Assembly: GCA_013100805.1 (NCBI GenBank)
Contig: CP040000.1
Location: 558,001-622,000 of the forward strand
Reading direction: 5' to 3'
DNA: 64,000 nucleotides
DNA from: Candidatus Saccharibacteria bacterium oral taxon 488
GTDB lineage: Bacteria; Patescibacteriota; Saccharimonadia; Saccharimonadales; Saccharimonadaceae
The notes under the pieces were generated by a model, which did no database searches, was not told the DNA's origin, and saw only the letters and a list, made by a program, of their open reading frames with translations. The position numbers and the translations under genes are program-made. Shown here in pieces: positions 17,357 through 24,828 of the stretch. How positions within the stretch are numbered: the stretch's first letter is position 1; every line of letters starts with the position of its first letter.

Positions 17357-18658
17357 CTATCCGCGAAAGCGCGAGAAAAATTCATTTTTTCGCTTAATCC
17401 AGTCAGGCGACTGGCGCACCAATTTTTTCTCATCCTCGGTGCTGTGTAGGTTAATTTTAATCGCTTCCTCGAGCCAAACACCGCCACTTGAACCTTTGAA
17501 GAGAGCCACGCCGCCCGCATGAAGTTTTTCGCGTACAAATCCGCCGGCCATCAGCGCATCACGGCACTCCTTAACCTGACAGCCGCGACGACGTGCTACC
17601 GGCGCTAGGTATTGATTAGCCATCTCGCCAACGGTCACTACCCAATCCAGCTCGTCTGGCGAACACTGAGCGCCGAGCTTCGCATGACCGGCCTGCGTAT
17701 CCTTGCGTAGCCCATTCATATTACCAAACACCACGATACGCTGCGGCACCTCGAGACTGTACAGCGTTTGTAGTGCTGACAATGCCGTCAGCGGCGATGA
17801 GCTATAGCTGTCGTCAATCAAAATCGTCTGATCCGCACCGCGAAGTACCTGCATCCGGCCCGGCAGTGAAGATAACTGACTCAAGCCCTTTTCAATCAGT
17901 TCCTTTGTCATACCCATCCGCACCCCGGCGAGCATCGCCACGACGGCTGGCCGCAGATTATGCTCACCAAGCAGCGGCAGCGTCACCGCGATGCCATCAG
18001 GATATTCCGGGCCGATAATCTTGCCGACATAACCATGCTCCAGCGAGAAATCCTGCTGCTCAAAATAATACTCAGCGACCTCGCTGGTGCCATATGTCGT
18101 CATCTGGGGATTTGTCAAAAATGCGGCAAATCGACCGTCAATGTCATCGCGGTTAATGGCCGCAAAGCGAGCATTATTCGCCAATGTGAGCATCTCGCCA
18201 GCTACCTCTTCGACGGTATGTTCAACCCGCATGCGGCCAGAGGTGACTGACGTTACAACGGCCATGTCCGGCAAAATAACCTGCTGAAACCATGTATTAA
18301 AACCAGGTTGCATTGGGCTGAACTCCTGAACGATAATCTGGGCTTCGGGATGTTCAGCGCGAGCACGCTTTTTGACAGCTCGCATCATCTTGCGGCGGTG
18401 CCAAAATCCCCACTTCTCCTCCGGACGATTCTCGGGGTAGCGCACGCCCATGATCTGCAGGAGCGTTTGTAAGTGCGACGTTGGCTCAGCAGCGTGCATG
18501 GCGACAGCAAACTGCTGCGATAGCACAGTAGCGATCGCTGTTTTGGCACTCGTTTTACCGGCACTCCCGGTCACTGCGATCAACTTGACATCAGCATGGT
18601 CGGCAAAAAATTGCCGGACATAGCGTATCATTTTTTTCTCAAACGACTTCTTGAACAT
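17357..18658 (-). CDS. murF: MurF-like Mur ligase
   Basis: A Mur-ligase-family enzyme, most likely adding D-Ala-D-Ala to the peptidoglycan precursor. Visible are the ATP-binding VTGSAGKTSAKTAIA at about residue 32, the central-domain INRDDIDGRF, and LGEHNLRPAVVAML (the usual H-N-x-x-N-x-x-A-A region, here altered). The C-terminal LPGRMQVLRGADQTILIDDSYSSSPLTALSAL matches the MurF pattern with a DDSYS turn. At about 433 residues the length is normal. An ATG four codons upstream overlaps the -10 box, so I choose the ATG at 18658, 7 nt after TGGTATGAT. Confidence 0.82.
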   Translation of the reverse strand: MFKKSFEKKMIRYVRQFFADHADVKLIAVTGSAGKTSAKTAIATVLSQQFAVAMHAAEPTSHLQTLLQIMGVRYPENRPEEKWGFWHRRKMMRAVKKRARAEHPEAQIIVQEFSPMQPGFNTWFQQVILPDMAVVTSVTSGRMRVEHTVEEVAGEMLTLANNARFAAINRDDIDGRFAAFLTNPQMTTYGTSEVAEYYFEQQDFSLEHGYVGKIIGPEYPDGIAVTLPLLGEHNLRPAVVAMLAGVRMGMTKELIEKGLSQLSSLPGRMQVLRGADQTILIDDSYSSSPLTALSALQTLYSLEVPQRIVVFGNMNGLRKDTQAGHAKLGAQCSPDELDWVVTVGEMANQYLAPVARRRGCQVKECRDALMAGGFVREKLHAGGVALFKGSSGGVWLEEAIKINLHSTEDEKKLVRQSPDWIKRKNEFFSRFRG

Positions 18659-18665
18659 CCCCTTT

Positions 18666-18674
18666 ATCATACCA
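18666..18674 (-). promoter_or_regulatory. Extended -10 promoter for the MurF-like gene
   Basis: Minus-strand TGGTATGAT ends 7 nt before the chosen ATG at 18658. It is separate from the upstream small-RNA promoter, so the ligase does not depend on readthrough. Confidence 0.5.
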
Positions 18675-18704
18675 TAAGCGCTGTCAAACGCGCCACTTGA
18701 CGAA

Positions 18705-18795
18705 TAAAAAAGAGCTGTTACGCGCCCACCCGGGGCAATTTCGTGTGTTTGTTTTGGATGGCAGCATAGGAAACGCCCCTATGCGTACCAGCTCT
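18705..18795 (-). ncRNA. Candidate structured small RNA (about 90 nt) ending in an intrinsic terminator
   Basis: On the minus strand the segment opens with AGAGCUG (18795-18789), which pairs perfectly with CAGCUCU (18717-18711), and a run of six T follows at once. After one mismatch the closing helix can extend by UACGC/GCGUA. Inside are a hairpin GCAUAGG/CCUAUGC (18784-18778 with 18770-18764) and a six-pair helix CCAUCC/GGGUGG (18761-18756 with 18731-18726). GGGGC in the first hairpin could also pair with GCCCC in the second loop as a pseudoknot. The predicted transcription start falls exactly on the first paired base. It is not SRP RNA (no GGAAGC-type loop), a tRNA, or any class I recognise. 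Confidence 0.65.
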
Positions 18796-18801
18796 GACGA
18801 T

Positions 18802-18830
18802 ATTATGCGCTTTTTTGTTAAAAAGCACAA
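18802..18830 (-). promoter_or_regulatory. Promoter for the small RNA
   Basis: Minus-strand TTGTGC (18830-18825), 17 nt spacer, CATAAT (18807-18802). The expected start is at about 18795, the first base of the closing helix. Confidence 0.6.
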
Positions 18831-18850
18831 GGGGTTTGTCTGATATTTAT

Positions 18851-19288
18851 CTACAATTCCTTAGCAAAAGCGTTAGTGCTACGTACGACTGCGCCCTTTT
18901 TCAAGTAGAACTGCTGCGCCGCTTCGCGTTCTGGGCGCGATGTAAACTCCAGTTTTTGAGCACCCTGCTCGCAGCCCCAGTCAATGACAGCGTCCCAGAG
19001 TCGAGAACCAACACCCTTACCCTGTACATTCGGGTCGGTCACAAAATCGTCGAGGTAGATTTTGCGCCCAGCAGCCGGCCCGAGTAGCAGTGCTGCCGTT
19101 GCCATGCCGACAATCTTGCCCGATAGCCGCGCCAATAGCAGCACATGACTTGGCGAGTCAATGATCTGCTGCAACAACTCGGCGTCAGCTGGATGCGGTT
19201 TGCTGGTAAGCGCCGCGATAAGGTTGGTGATGTCTGCCACATCAGCTTCGGTAATGTGGGATGCGCGTTCAATTGTCAATTCTTCCAT
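18851..19288 (-). CDS. GNAT-family N-acetyltransferase
   Basis: A 145-residue acetyl-CoA-dependent acyltransferase of unknown substrate. The GNAT core is visible: IVGMATAALLLGP (beta 4), IYLDDFVTDPNVQGKGVGSRLWDAVIDW with the acetyl-CoA-binding QGKGVGSRL loop at about residue 93, and AAQQFYLKKGAVV at the end. It could acetylate an amine, a small molecule or a protein terminus; nothing in the sequence decides. It is divergent from pta, with overlapping -10 boxes, and its ATG is 6 nt after TATAAT, so it should be leaderless. Confidence 0.85.
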   Translation of the reverse strand: MEELTIERASHITEADVADITNLIAALTSKPHPADAELLQQIIDSPSHVLLLARLSGKIVGMATAALLLGPAAGRKIYLDDFVTDPNVQGKGVGSRLWDAVIDWGCEQGAQKLEFTSRPEREAAQQFYLKKGAVVRSTNAFAKEL

Positions 19289-19302
19289 AATTCCATTATA
19301 CT
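19273..19302. promoter_or_regulatory. Bidirectional promoter with overlapping -10 boxes (GNAT / pta)
   Basis: The octamer at 19295-19302 (ATTATACT) reads TATACT on the plus strand (19297-19302) and TATAAT on the minus strand (19300-19295). Each hexamer lies 6 nt from its start codon (pta 19309, GNAT 19288). On the plus side TTGTCA (19273-19278) stands 18 nt upstream. Confidence 0.65.
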
Positions 19303-19308
19303 ATACTT

Positions 19309-20148
19309 ATGAATCAGCACATACGAGACTTAGCAAAAACCCTCGCCTTAAATCCGCCGCGGATAGTATTTCCTGAGGGCAATAATCACATCATCCAGCA
19401 GGCAGCGCGCGCACTAGAAGAAAGCGGCGCGGTGCAGCCGGTGCTGCTTGATGGAAAAGAGGACGCTATCAGTCGCGGTGCGACGATGCTAACGAGCGGC
19501 GAAGCTGACGTTATGGTGGCTGGAATTGACCATCCGACAAAAGACGTGCTGCGAGCTGGACTCAAAATTGTTGGGCTGGCACCTGATATTCGGTATGCAT
19601 CCAGCTTTTTCGTGATAGACGTCCCACAGTTTCAGGGCGGCGAACGAGGTCTGCTACTCTTTGCCGACTGCGGCATGAACATTCAGCCAAACGCCGAGCA
19701 GCTAGCGGCAATTGCTGTGGCCTCGGCGGATAGTGCGGCATCACTTGGCTGGGAGCCGCGCGTGGCTATGTTGTCATACTCAACGAAAGGCAGCGCTGGT
19801 GGCGACAGTGTCGAGCTCGTCACCCAGGCACTGCAGCTCGTCAAAACAGAACAGCCCGATATACTCATTGACGGTGAACTGCAATTAGACGCGGCAATCG
19901 TCCCGGCTATCGGCCAGAAAAAATCACCGGACAGTCCGGTTGCTGGCAGAGCTAATGTCCTTGTTTTCCCTGATCTTGATTCTGGCAATATCGCTTATAA
20001 GCTAGCCGAACACCTGGCTGGCGGCCATGCATACGGGCCGATCTTGCAGGGTTTTGCTCGGCCGATCAGCGATCTATCGCGCGGCTCCAGCGTTGATGAT
20101 GTGATTGGCGCCACGCTTATTACTGCCAGTATGGCGCGAACTTCATAG
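19309..20148 (+). CDS. pta: Phosphate acetyltransferase, short form
   Basis: Interconverts acetyl-CoA and acetyl phosphate. The 279 residues match the Pta family strongly: RIVFPEGNN, ASSFFVIDVP, LLLFADCGMN, VAMLSYSTKGSA, DILIDGELQLDAAIVP, VLVFPDLDSGNIAYKL, YGPILQGF and DLSRGSS. The usual length is about 330. The missing 45-50 residues fall between VQPVLLDGKEDAIS and DVMVAGIDHPT, where other family members carry the ELRxxKG segment with a conserved Arg. Start: ATG 6 nt after TATACT, so leaderless. The ADP-linked partner acetate kinase is not in the window. Confidence 0.9.
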   Translation: MNQHIRDLAKTLALNPPRIVFPEGNNHIIQQAARALEESGAVQPVLLDGKEDAISRGATMLTSGEADVMVAGIDHPTKDVLRAGLKIVGLAPDIRYASSFFVIDVPQFQGGERGLLLFADCGMNIQPNAEQLAAIAVASADSAASLGWEPRVAMLSYSTKGSAGGDSVELVTQALQLVKTEQPDILIDGELQLDAAIVPAIGQKKSPDSPVAGRANVLVFPDLDSGNIAYKLAEHLAGGHAYGPILQGFARPISDLSRGSSVDDVIGATLITASMARTS

Positions 20149-20155
20149 AAACTAG

Positions 20156-20727
20156 CTACTGCGTGATATACCACTGTGCAAATTGATGCCATTGCTGCAG
20201 CGTATCAGTCTCAACCGCTAGGCCTTGATCGCGCCGATCAAACACCTCGGACATCGTCAGGCCGTTACTACCATCCATCGTAATAATCTTGTTAACCGAC
20301 GCACCACTCTTGCCACGCGGCGGAGCGACAAACTTCCCCGGCTGATCAAAGATAAACGTCTGTAGAGTATGCCCGTCGTAATATAAGCAACAATATCATG
20401 GAGAATAATCTGCCAATCGTCTTTATCGCGTAGCAGCGCCAAAAAATCCTCGGGCGTCAACCAGTGCGCGATATCCTTCATATAGCCACCCGGAAAGCCG
20501 CCGAGCGCGGGCACTTCCCAATTACTATCGTTGACAACAACCGGCTTGCCAGCCCTCTCGTACGCTGCCCGAACCTTAGCCTCGGTAATTTTTAATGGAT
20601 CACAGTGCTGGATCTCATCAATATCTAGATTAATAATCTCCACCGCTATGTCGTATTGGCTAAGCGTGGCCGTTGCTTCCTCAATTTTACGTGGGTTACC
20701 AGTGACGAGATTGATGTGTTTTGTCAT
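20156..20727 (-). pseudogene. Ham1/RdgB-like NTP pyrophosphatase, frameshifted
   Basis: The N-terminal two thirds (LVTGNPRKIEEATATL; VVVNDSNWEVPALGGFPGGYMKD) is a clear relative of the Ham1/RdgB family, which removes non-canonical purine NTPs such as ITP and XTP. After ILHDIVAY the frame breaks near 20380-20386, in a TATAT stretch. The homologous end (YDGHTLQTFIFDQPGKF, then GKSGASVNKIITMDG and QWHQFAQWYITQ) continues in another frame to a TAG at 20156. One inserted or two deleted bases would restore it. An uninterrupted reading gives a protein with an unrelated basic tail. ATG 20727 lies 7 nt after TGCTATAAT. It may be a decaying gene, a sequencing indel or slippage. Confidence 0.75.
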
Positions 20728-20734
20728 GGGGTTT

Positions 20735-20743
20735 ATTATAGCA
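20735..20743 (-). promoter_or_regulatory. Extended -10 promoter for the first Ham1-like gene
   Basis: Minus-strand TGCTATAAT, ending 7 nt before the ATG at 20727; a leaderless start is predicted. Confidence 0.5.
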
Positions 20744-20795
20744 TTTCTTATTTTAGTGTAGCCGTAGCACTGGTTTTGCCATAGGGAATCCTTCG

Positions 20796-21146
20796 TCAAC
20801 CAACCTCACTCAGCGCCTTTATAATATCCTCATCCCGTGAGACCGCACGAACGTTTGGTAGTTGTAAAAACCATTTCGGGTTATCATGAACGACGACCAC
20901 TGGTTTACCAAGCGCTATCGCCATGCCAACTTCGTAGCGTGCGCTCTCCTGGTCGGATTCCCATAGATACACCAAAACATCGGCAGAACGAACAGCCTGA
21001 ACTTCATCTTCCGGGCCGAAATTTGTCTCGTCATCTTTGTAATTATAGTACCAATTACACGGAATACTATAGCCGGAATCCTCTAGGATTTTTGCCACGC
21101 GATTCGCCCTGTCGAGATTTTTGCCAGCTAGATAGATCACTTGCAT
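20796..21146 (-). CDS. Nucleoside 2-deoxyribosyltransferase-like protein
   Basis: A 116-residue Rossmann-like protein of the nucleoside deoxyribosyltransferase superfamily. It begins with the strand MQVIYLAGKN. It has the central SADVLVYLWESD and the diagnostic YEVGMAIALGKPVVVV, whose Glu corresponds to the catalytic nucleophile in true transferases. It is shorter than classical NDTs (about 150), so it may instead be an N-glycosidase or YtoQ-like enzyme acting on a nucleotide base. It lies between two Ham1-like genes and overlaps the extended end of the second, which supports a role in nucleotide cleaning or salvage. Confidence 0.75.
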   Translation of the reverse strand: MQVIYLAGKNLDRANRVAKILEDSGYSIPCNWYYNYKDDETNFGPEDEVQAVRSADVLVYLWESDQESARYEVGMAIALGKPVVVVHDNPKWFLQLPNVRAVSRDEDIIKALSEVG

Positions 21147-21713
21147 ATATAAATAATAGCATGTATTTATTCAAGTGTGGTGAGAAATTACGGACGGCAT
21201 CGATTGGCTTAAAGGTGCCAGCATCCTCATCCGGTGTTAATTCGGCGCGTGTTTTACCGCCATAACCATCCGGGCAAAATATTTTATCCCAGCCAAAACC
21301 GCCGTTGCCCGCAGGGTGCTTAGCGATGACACCACCAAGTTCAGCGCGAAATAACCTGACCCGCTCGCCGTCGCAGTAGCCAAACACACATGCCGCCACC
21401 GCCGATCGATCGTCAAAGCTATCAAGTATCCGACAAAGATTCTCTAAGCCGTTTGGCGCCTCGACAAAAAACTTGATGAACGGGCCCGGCAGTCCACCGA
21501 GCGCCATAAACTCAAGCGCCACATCTTCGACCAAAACCGGACATTTGGCGACTATATGCGCCTGGCGAACCTTATGCTCAACAATCTCTTCCCCAAGCTC
21601 GTCGATTGAATTTCCGTTAAATCAACTGCCTGGTGTGCCAGCGGCAAGCCCAGCATGCGCGCTAGAGCATCTGCTTTGTGTTGATTGCCGGTGATAAACG
21701 TAACCGCCTTCAT
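21067..21713 (-). pseudogene. Second Ham1/RdgB-like NTP pyrophosphatase, frameshifted
   Basis: The start (ATG 21713) gives FITGNQHKADALARMLGLPL and DLTEIQST, typical of the family. The rest (EIVEHKVRQA, PVLVEDVALEF, ALGGLPGPFIKFF, DRSAV, NGGFGWDKIF) follows in a different frame. One extra G in the G-run at 21591-21594 would join them as STSLGEEIVEHK. Past the expected family end (AVRNFSPHLNKYM) there is no stop for a further 25 or so codons, so the frame runs 80 nt into the next gene. The ATG overlaps the previous stop as TGATG. It is a distinct paralogue from the gene at 20156. Confidence 0.75.
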
Positions 21714-22375
21714 CACACTTGCTCTCGAGTTTCAGAGTTTACGTTCTCAAATCGCGGCACCGATTGTCCGTCCAGCACTACTGTTTCCATAAACATACTG
21801 ACGGGGCGGGCGAATAGTTCATATTCATTTTCATAGAGAGGTCGATAGATCACCAAAAGATCTTCCGTCTCAGTTTCCAATGCGAGGCCGATCACCTCGT
21901 ACAGCTTGCCTGATTTGCTGTGCCGGTATACACCCTTGCTAATCATCGTACGATGGCTCTGCTCTTCGCTATCCACTGTTTCTTCACGATACTTCCCTGG
22001 CTGGGCACGCAGTATTTCCACCCATCTACTGTCATCTATAAAATCATTGTATTCAATATAGTGCCGATTATCAAAGCCACCATTATCCTGCTTTTTACGC
22101 GCCATTTCTTCTTGAACTTGCTCTATAGAAAAGCCAAAGGCCTGGCGCAGCGCGTCAACGACTTCTTGCAAATCAGCCAGCTCTTTGAGCGATTCATCAC
22201 GCTGATCATCATCCAGCGGAATCTCATCTGCCTCCTCGTGAACTTTGCGGAGCAACTCGCGGCGAAATTCTTGCTTGTCTAATGTCCGGTACTCCGTATG
22301 CAAAAATTCTGGATCATCCAGGCACTTTTTTACCACTTTATCGCGAACTAATTTTTGTAAGTAAAATCGGATCAT
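21713..22375 (-). CDS. MazG-like phosphohydrolase fused to DUF1653
   Basis: Two domains in 220 residues. Residues 1-110 are a helical all-alpha NTP-pyrophosphohydrolase (MazG/PRA-PH-like): KLVRDKVVKKCL, ELLRKVHEEADEI and ELADLQEVVDALRQA show the ExxE and ExxD metal ligands. Residues 140-205 are a DUF1653 domain: GVYRHSKSGKLYEVIGLA, ETEDLLVIYRPLYEN, ARPVSMFMETV. MazG-like enzymes hydrolyse non-canonical or excess NTPs; DUF1653 proteins have no firm function but are often joined to housekeeping nucleotide enzymes. It is coupled to the Ham1-like gene by a TGATG overlap. The substrate is unknown. Confidence 0.82.
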   Translation of the reverse strand: MIRFYLQKLVRDKVVKKCLDDPEFLHTEYRTLDKQEFRRELLRKVHEEADEIPLDDDQRDESLKELADLQEVVDALRQAFGFSIEQVQEEMARKKQDNGGFDNRHYIEYNDFIDDSRWVEILRAQPGKYREETVDSEEQSHRTMISKGVYRHSKSGKLYEVIGLALETETEDLLVIYRPLYENEYELFARPVSMFMETVVLDGQSVPRFENVNSETREQV

Positions 22376-22379
22376 CTAG

Positions 22380-22784
22380 TTACCTCTGTTGGGTTAATGT
22401 TTCAACGCCATCTTCATAAACCAATTTGCCAATCTCAACTTCGTAAATATGCTTATCATCACGAAACGCAAAAAATCGGACGGTTTTATGTTGCTGCCAG
22501 GCTTGGATTACTTCCGCCCGTACACCATCAGCGATGTCGCCAAACACCCACAGCTCATCAGCGCGCGCCACCAGCGTATTATTGGCGCGCCGCACCGTGT
22601 CACGCTCCACCGCGTCGAGTAAAAAATAGTCAAAACTGGTAAACGGATTGATTGGTACAACGCCTTGTTCGAGTGCAAATTTCGTTACGAAAAATCTCAT
22701 GTAAAAATATTTCTTGGACATCGCCGTAAACACAACCGTGTCGGCGGGTTTGATGGCGAGGGCGCGATGTGATTGCTGATTCAT
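22380..22784 (-). CDS. Small Rossmann-like protein, possible DUF4406/deoxyribosyltransferase relative
   Basis: A 134-residue protein not firmly recognised. The layout resembles the small nucleoside-deoxyribosyltransferase-like group. An N-terminal strand and conserved aromatic helix (VVFTAMSKKYFYMRFFVTKFAL) and a NPFTSFDYF segment are followed by VARADELWVFGDIADGVRAEVIQAW, where an Asp/Glu-containing strand-helix unit could bind a nucleotide. A strong AAGGAGG site precedes the ATG. It opens the cluster with the MazG-DUF1653, Ham1-like and deoxyribosyltransferase-like genes, and is 14 nt downstream of ligA in the same direction, probably in the same transcript. Confidence 0.6.
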   Translation of the reverse strand: MNQQSHRALAIKPADTVVFTAMSKKYFYMRFFVTKFALEQGVVPINPFTSFDYFLLDAVERDTVRRANNTLVARADELWVFGDIADGVRAEVIQAWQQHKTVRFFAFRDDKHIYEVEIGKLVYEDGVETLTQQR

Positions 22785-22797
22785 GATTATTACCTCC

Positions 22798-24828
22798 TTA
22801 TTGTATAATCTCTAACAATGTTTGTTCGTCAATAATTTTCGTGCCGTATTGTTCGGCTTTCTTCAATTTACTGGCGCCGACTTTACCGCCCGCTACCAAA
22901 TATGTTGTATCTTTTGCAACAGCGGTTTGGAAGGTGCCGCCCAGATTACGGATTTTTTCAGCAGCAACGTCGCGGCCCATCGATTGCAAGGTGCCGGTGA
23001 TGACGAAACTTTGACCAGCCAGACGGTCGGATTTTTGGCTAAACTGCGGCGCCACGCCCAAGGCAGCAAATTTTTCGAGCAGCGCCACATTATCTTCATC
23101 AGCGAACCACGCCACGATCGACTCGGCAACAATTTCGCCCACGCCATCCACTTCGCGCAACTCATCAATCGTCGCCGTCATTATCTTTTCGATACTCTCA
23201 AACTTATTTGCGAGATCAATCGCCGTCTGCGCGCCGACATGGCGAATACCGAGTCCAAACAAGAATCGCTCCAGGGCTGGCTGTTTCTTAGCAGCAATGG
23301 CATCAATGAGCTTTTGCGCGGAAATCTCAGCAAAACGCTCTAACTGCAGCAAATCATCTTTCGTCAACCGGTAAATATCTGCCAAATCATTGACCAACTT
23401 AGCCTCGACCAGCGCCTCGACATTTTTCTCGCCCAGCGTATCGATGTCCAGCGCGCCTTTGGAGGCAAAATGTGCCAGGGACCGCTTCAAAATCAGCGGG
23501 CCGCTCAAACCTTTAACGCGGTACACCGCCTCGCCTGCTGGCCGTACAAATTCTAGCTCTGGATATTGGCGCGCCAATTCTGCCGAATAATCAATCGGCT
23601 TAGCATCTGCCGGTCGCAATTCTTTTAGCACGGTTTGTACCTGCGGGATGATGTCGCCGGCCTTGAAAATAACCACCGTGTCACCGCGGCGCACATCCAG
23701 CCGGGCAATTTCGTCGGCGTTATGCAGGCTAGCATGCTGCACCGTCGTACCGGCCACCACCACCGGGTCAAATACCGCCACTGGCGTGGCCGCACCAGTT
23801 CGACCAATGGAAATGACGATATCGCGGACAATGGTCGTGGCTTCTTCGGCAGCAAATTTATACGCCACTGCCGCTCGTGGTGTCTTGCCAACGATGCCGA
23901 GCTCGGCAAACTGTCGCCGGTCGTTGAGCTTGATGACCGCTCCGTCGGTGTTAAACTGCAGCGACTGACGCAGCTCATCCAGATGATCAACATAGCTCAT
24001 CACTTCGTCCAAGCCATAGACAATTTGCGTCTGCCGACTCGTGGTGATGCCCAACTCGTTCATCATCTGATAGCCAAATGCAATCGTCGGCGTGTCCTCG
24101 AGGTTGTCACGAATAATGTCATAGCCGACAAAATGGAGCGGACGCTCTGCCACCAGTTTTGGATCAAGCTGGCGAATCGTCCCTGCAGCTAGGTTACGCG
24201 GATTCGCAAATTCTGGCTGACCGGCCGCTCGCCGACGCTGATTTAATGCTGCAAAGTCGGCCTTGTGCATCACAATTTCACCACGAATCTCCGTCCGACC
24301 GCGCAAAAAATGAGCAAATCGCTGGTTAGCGCGCAGGATTAGCGGCACATTCTGAATCGTCCGCACATTCATGGTCACATCTTCACCAACTAGTCCGTCG
24401 CCACGCGTCACGGCCCGCGTCAGCACACCGTCCTCATAAATTAGCGCGCAGGCCAGGCCATCCATCTTGATATCACACAAAAATTCTTCAGTGATGTCAC
24501 TACGCACTTTGTGCATACGCTCTATCCACGCCGCAACTTCCGCCCGGTCAAATACGTCCTGCAGCGAAATCATTCGCGTTTGATGCTGAACCTTAGCGAA
24601 TTTACTGAGCGCTTTTCCGGCCACCCGCTGGGTTGGGCTGTCTGGTGTAACGAGTTCAGGAAACTGCTCTTCTAGTTGCGACAGTTCATGTTTCAGGCTA
24701 TCAGCCGCCGCCTCGCTCATGATCGATTCGTCGAGCACATGATAGTGATAGCGATAATCATTGATCAGATCTCGCAGTTTGACAATTCGTTGCTCGGCCG
24801 CCTGCCTATCAAGCTGGCGCACTGTCAT
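22798..24828 (-). CDS. ligA: NAD-dependent DNA ligase LigA
   Basis: Seals nicks in DNA using NAD. The protein is about 676 residues from the chosen ATG. The adenylation motif DIKMDGLA carries the nucleophilic Lys near residue 115. TRGDGLVGEDVT, NPRNLAAGTIRQLD and KTPRAAVAYKF are the standard nucleotidyltransferase motifs, and GRTGAATPVAVFDPV starts the OB fold. Helix-hairpin-helix repeats and a C-terminal BRCT domain (GQSFVITGTLQSMGR) are present. I saw no clear four-cysteine zinc finger in the usual place between OB fold and HhH. The ATG at 24828 overlaps the upstream membrane gene by 20 nt and has an AAAGG site; a longer frame to 24879 is unlikely. Confidence 0.95.
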   Translation of the reverse strand: MTVRQLDRQAAEQRIVKLRDLINDYRYHYHVLDESIMSEAAADSLKHELSQLEEQFPELVTPDSPTQRVAGKALSKFAKVQHQTRMISLQDVFDRAEVAAWIERMHKVRSDITEEFLCDIKMDGLACALIYEDGVLTRAVTRGDGLVGEDVTMNVRTIQNVPLILRANQRFAHFLRGRTEIRGEIVMHKADFAALNQRRRAAGQPEFANPRNLAAGTIRQLDPKLVAERPLHFVGYDIIRDNLEDTPTIAFGYQMMNELGITTSRQTQIVYGLDEVMSYVDHLDELRQSLQFNTDGAVIKLNDRRQFAELGIVGKTPRAAVAYKFAAEEATTIVRDIVISIGRTGAATPVAVFDPVVVAGTTVQHASLHNADEIARLDVRRGDTVVIFKAGDIIPQVQTVLKELRPADAKPIDYSAELARQYPELEFVRPAGEAVYRVKGLSGPLILKRSLAHFASKGALDIDTLGEKNVEALVEAKLVNDLADIYRLTKDDLLQLERFAEISAQKLIDAIAAKKQPALERFLFGLGIRHVGAQTAIDLANKFESIEKIMTATIDELREVDGVGEIVAESIVAWFADEDNVALLEKFAALGVAPQFSQKSDRLAGQSFVITGTLQSMGRDVAAEKIRNLGGTFQTAVAKDTTYLVAGGKVGASKLKKAEQYGTKIIDEQTLLEIIQ

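Noticed and set aside
18705-18795. SRP RNA, 6S RNA or a class II tRNA as identity of the small RNA
   Set aside because: No GGAAGC-type SRP tip, too short for 6S RNA, and no D-arm/T-arm tRNA features despite a 7 bp closing helix.
18711-18830. Plus-strand transcript for the same hairpin region
   Set aside because: No plausible -10 at the right place on the plus strand, and the T-run lies on the minus-strand side; GCTTTTT/AAAAAGC on the plus side has no following T-run.
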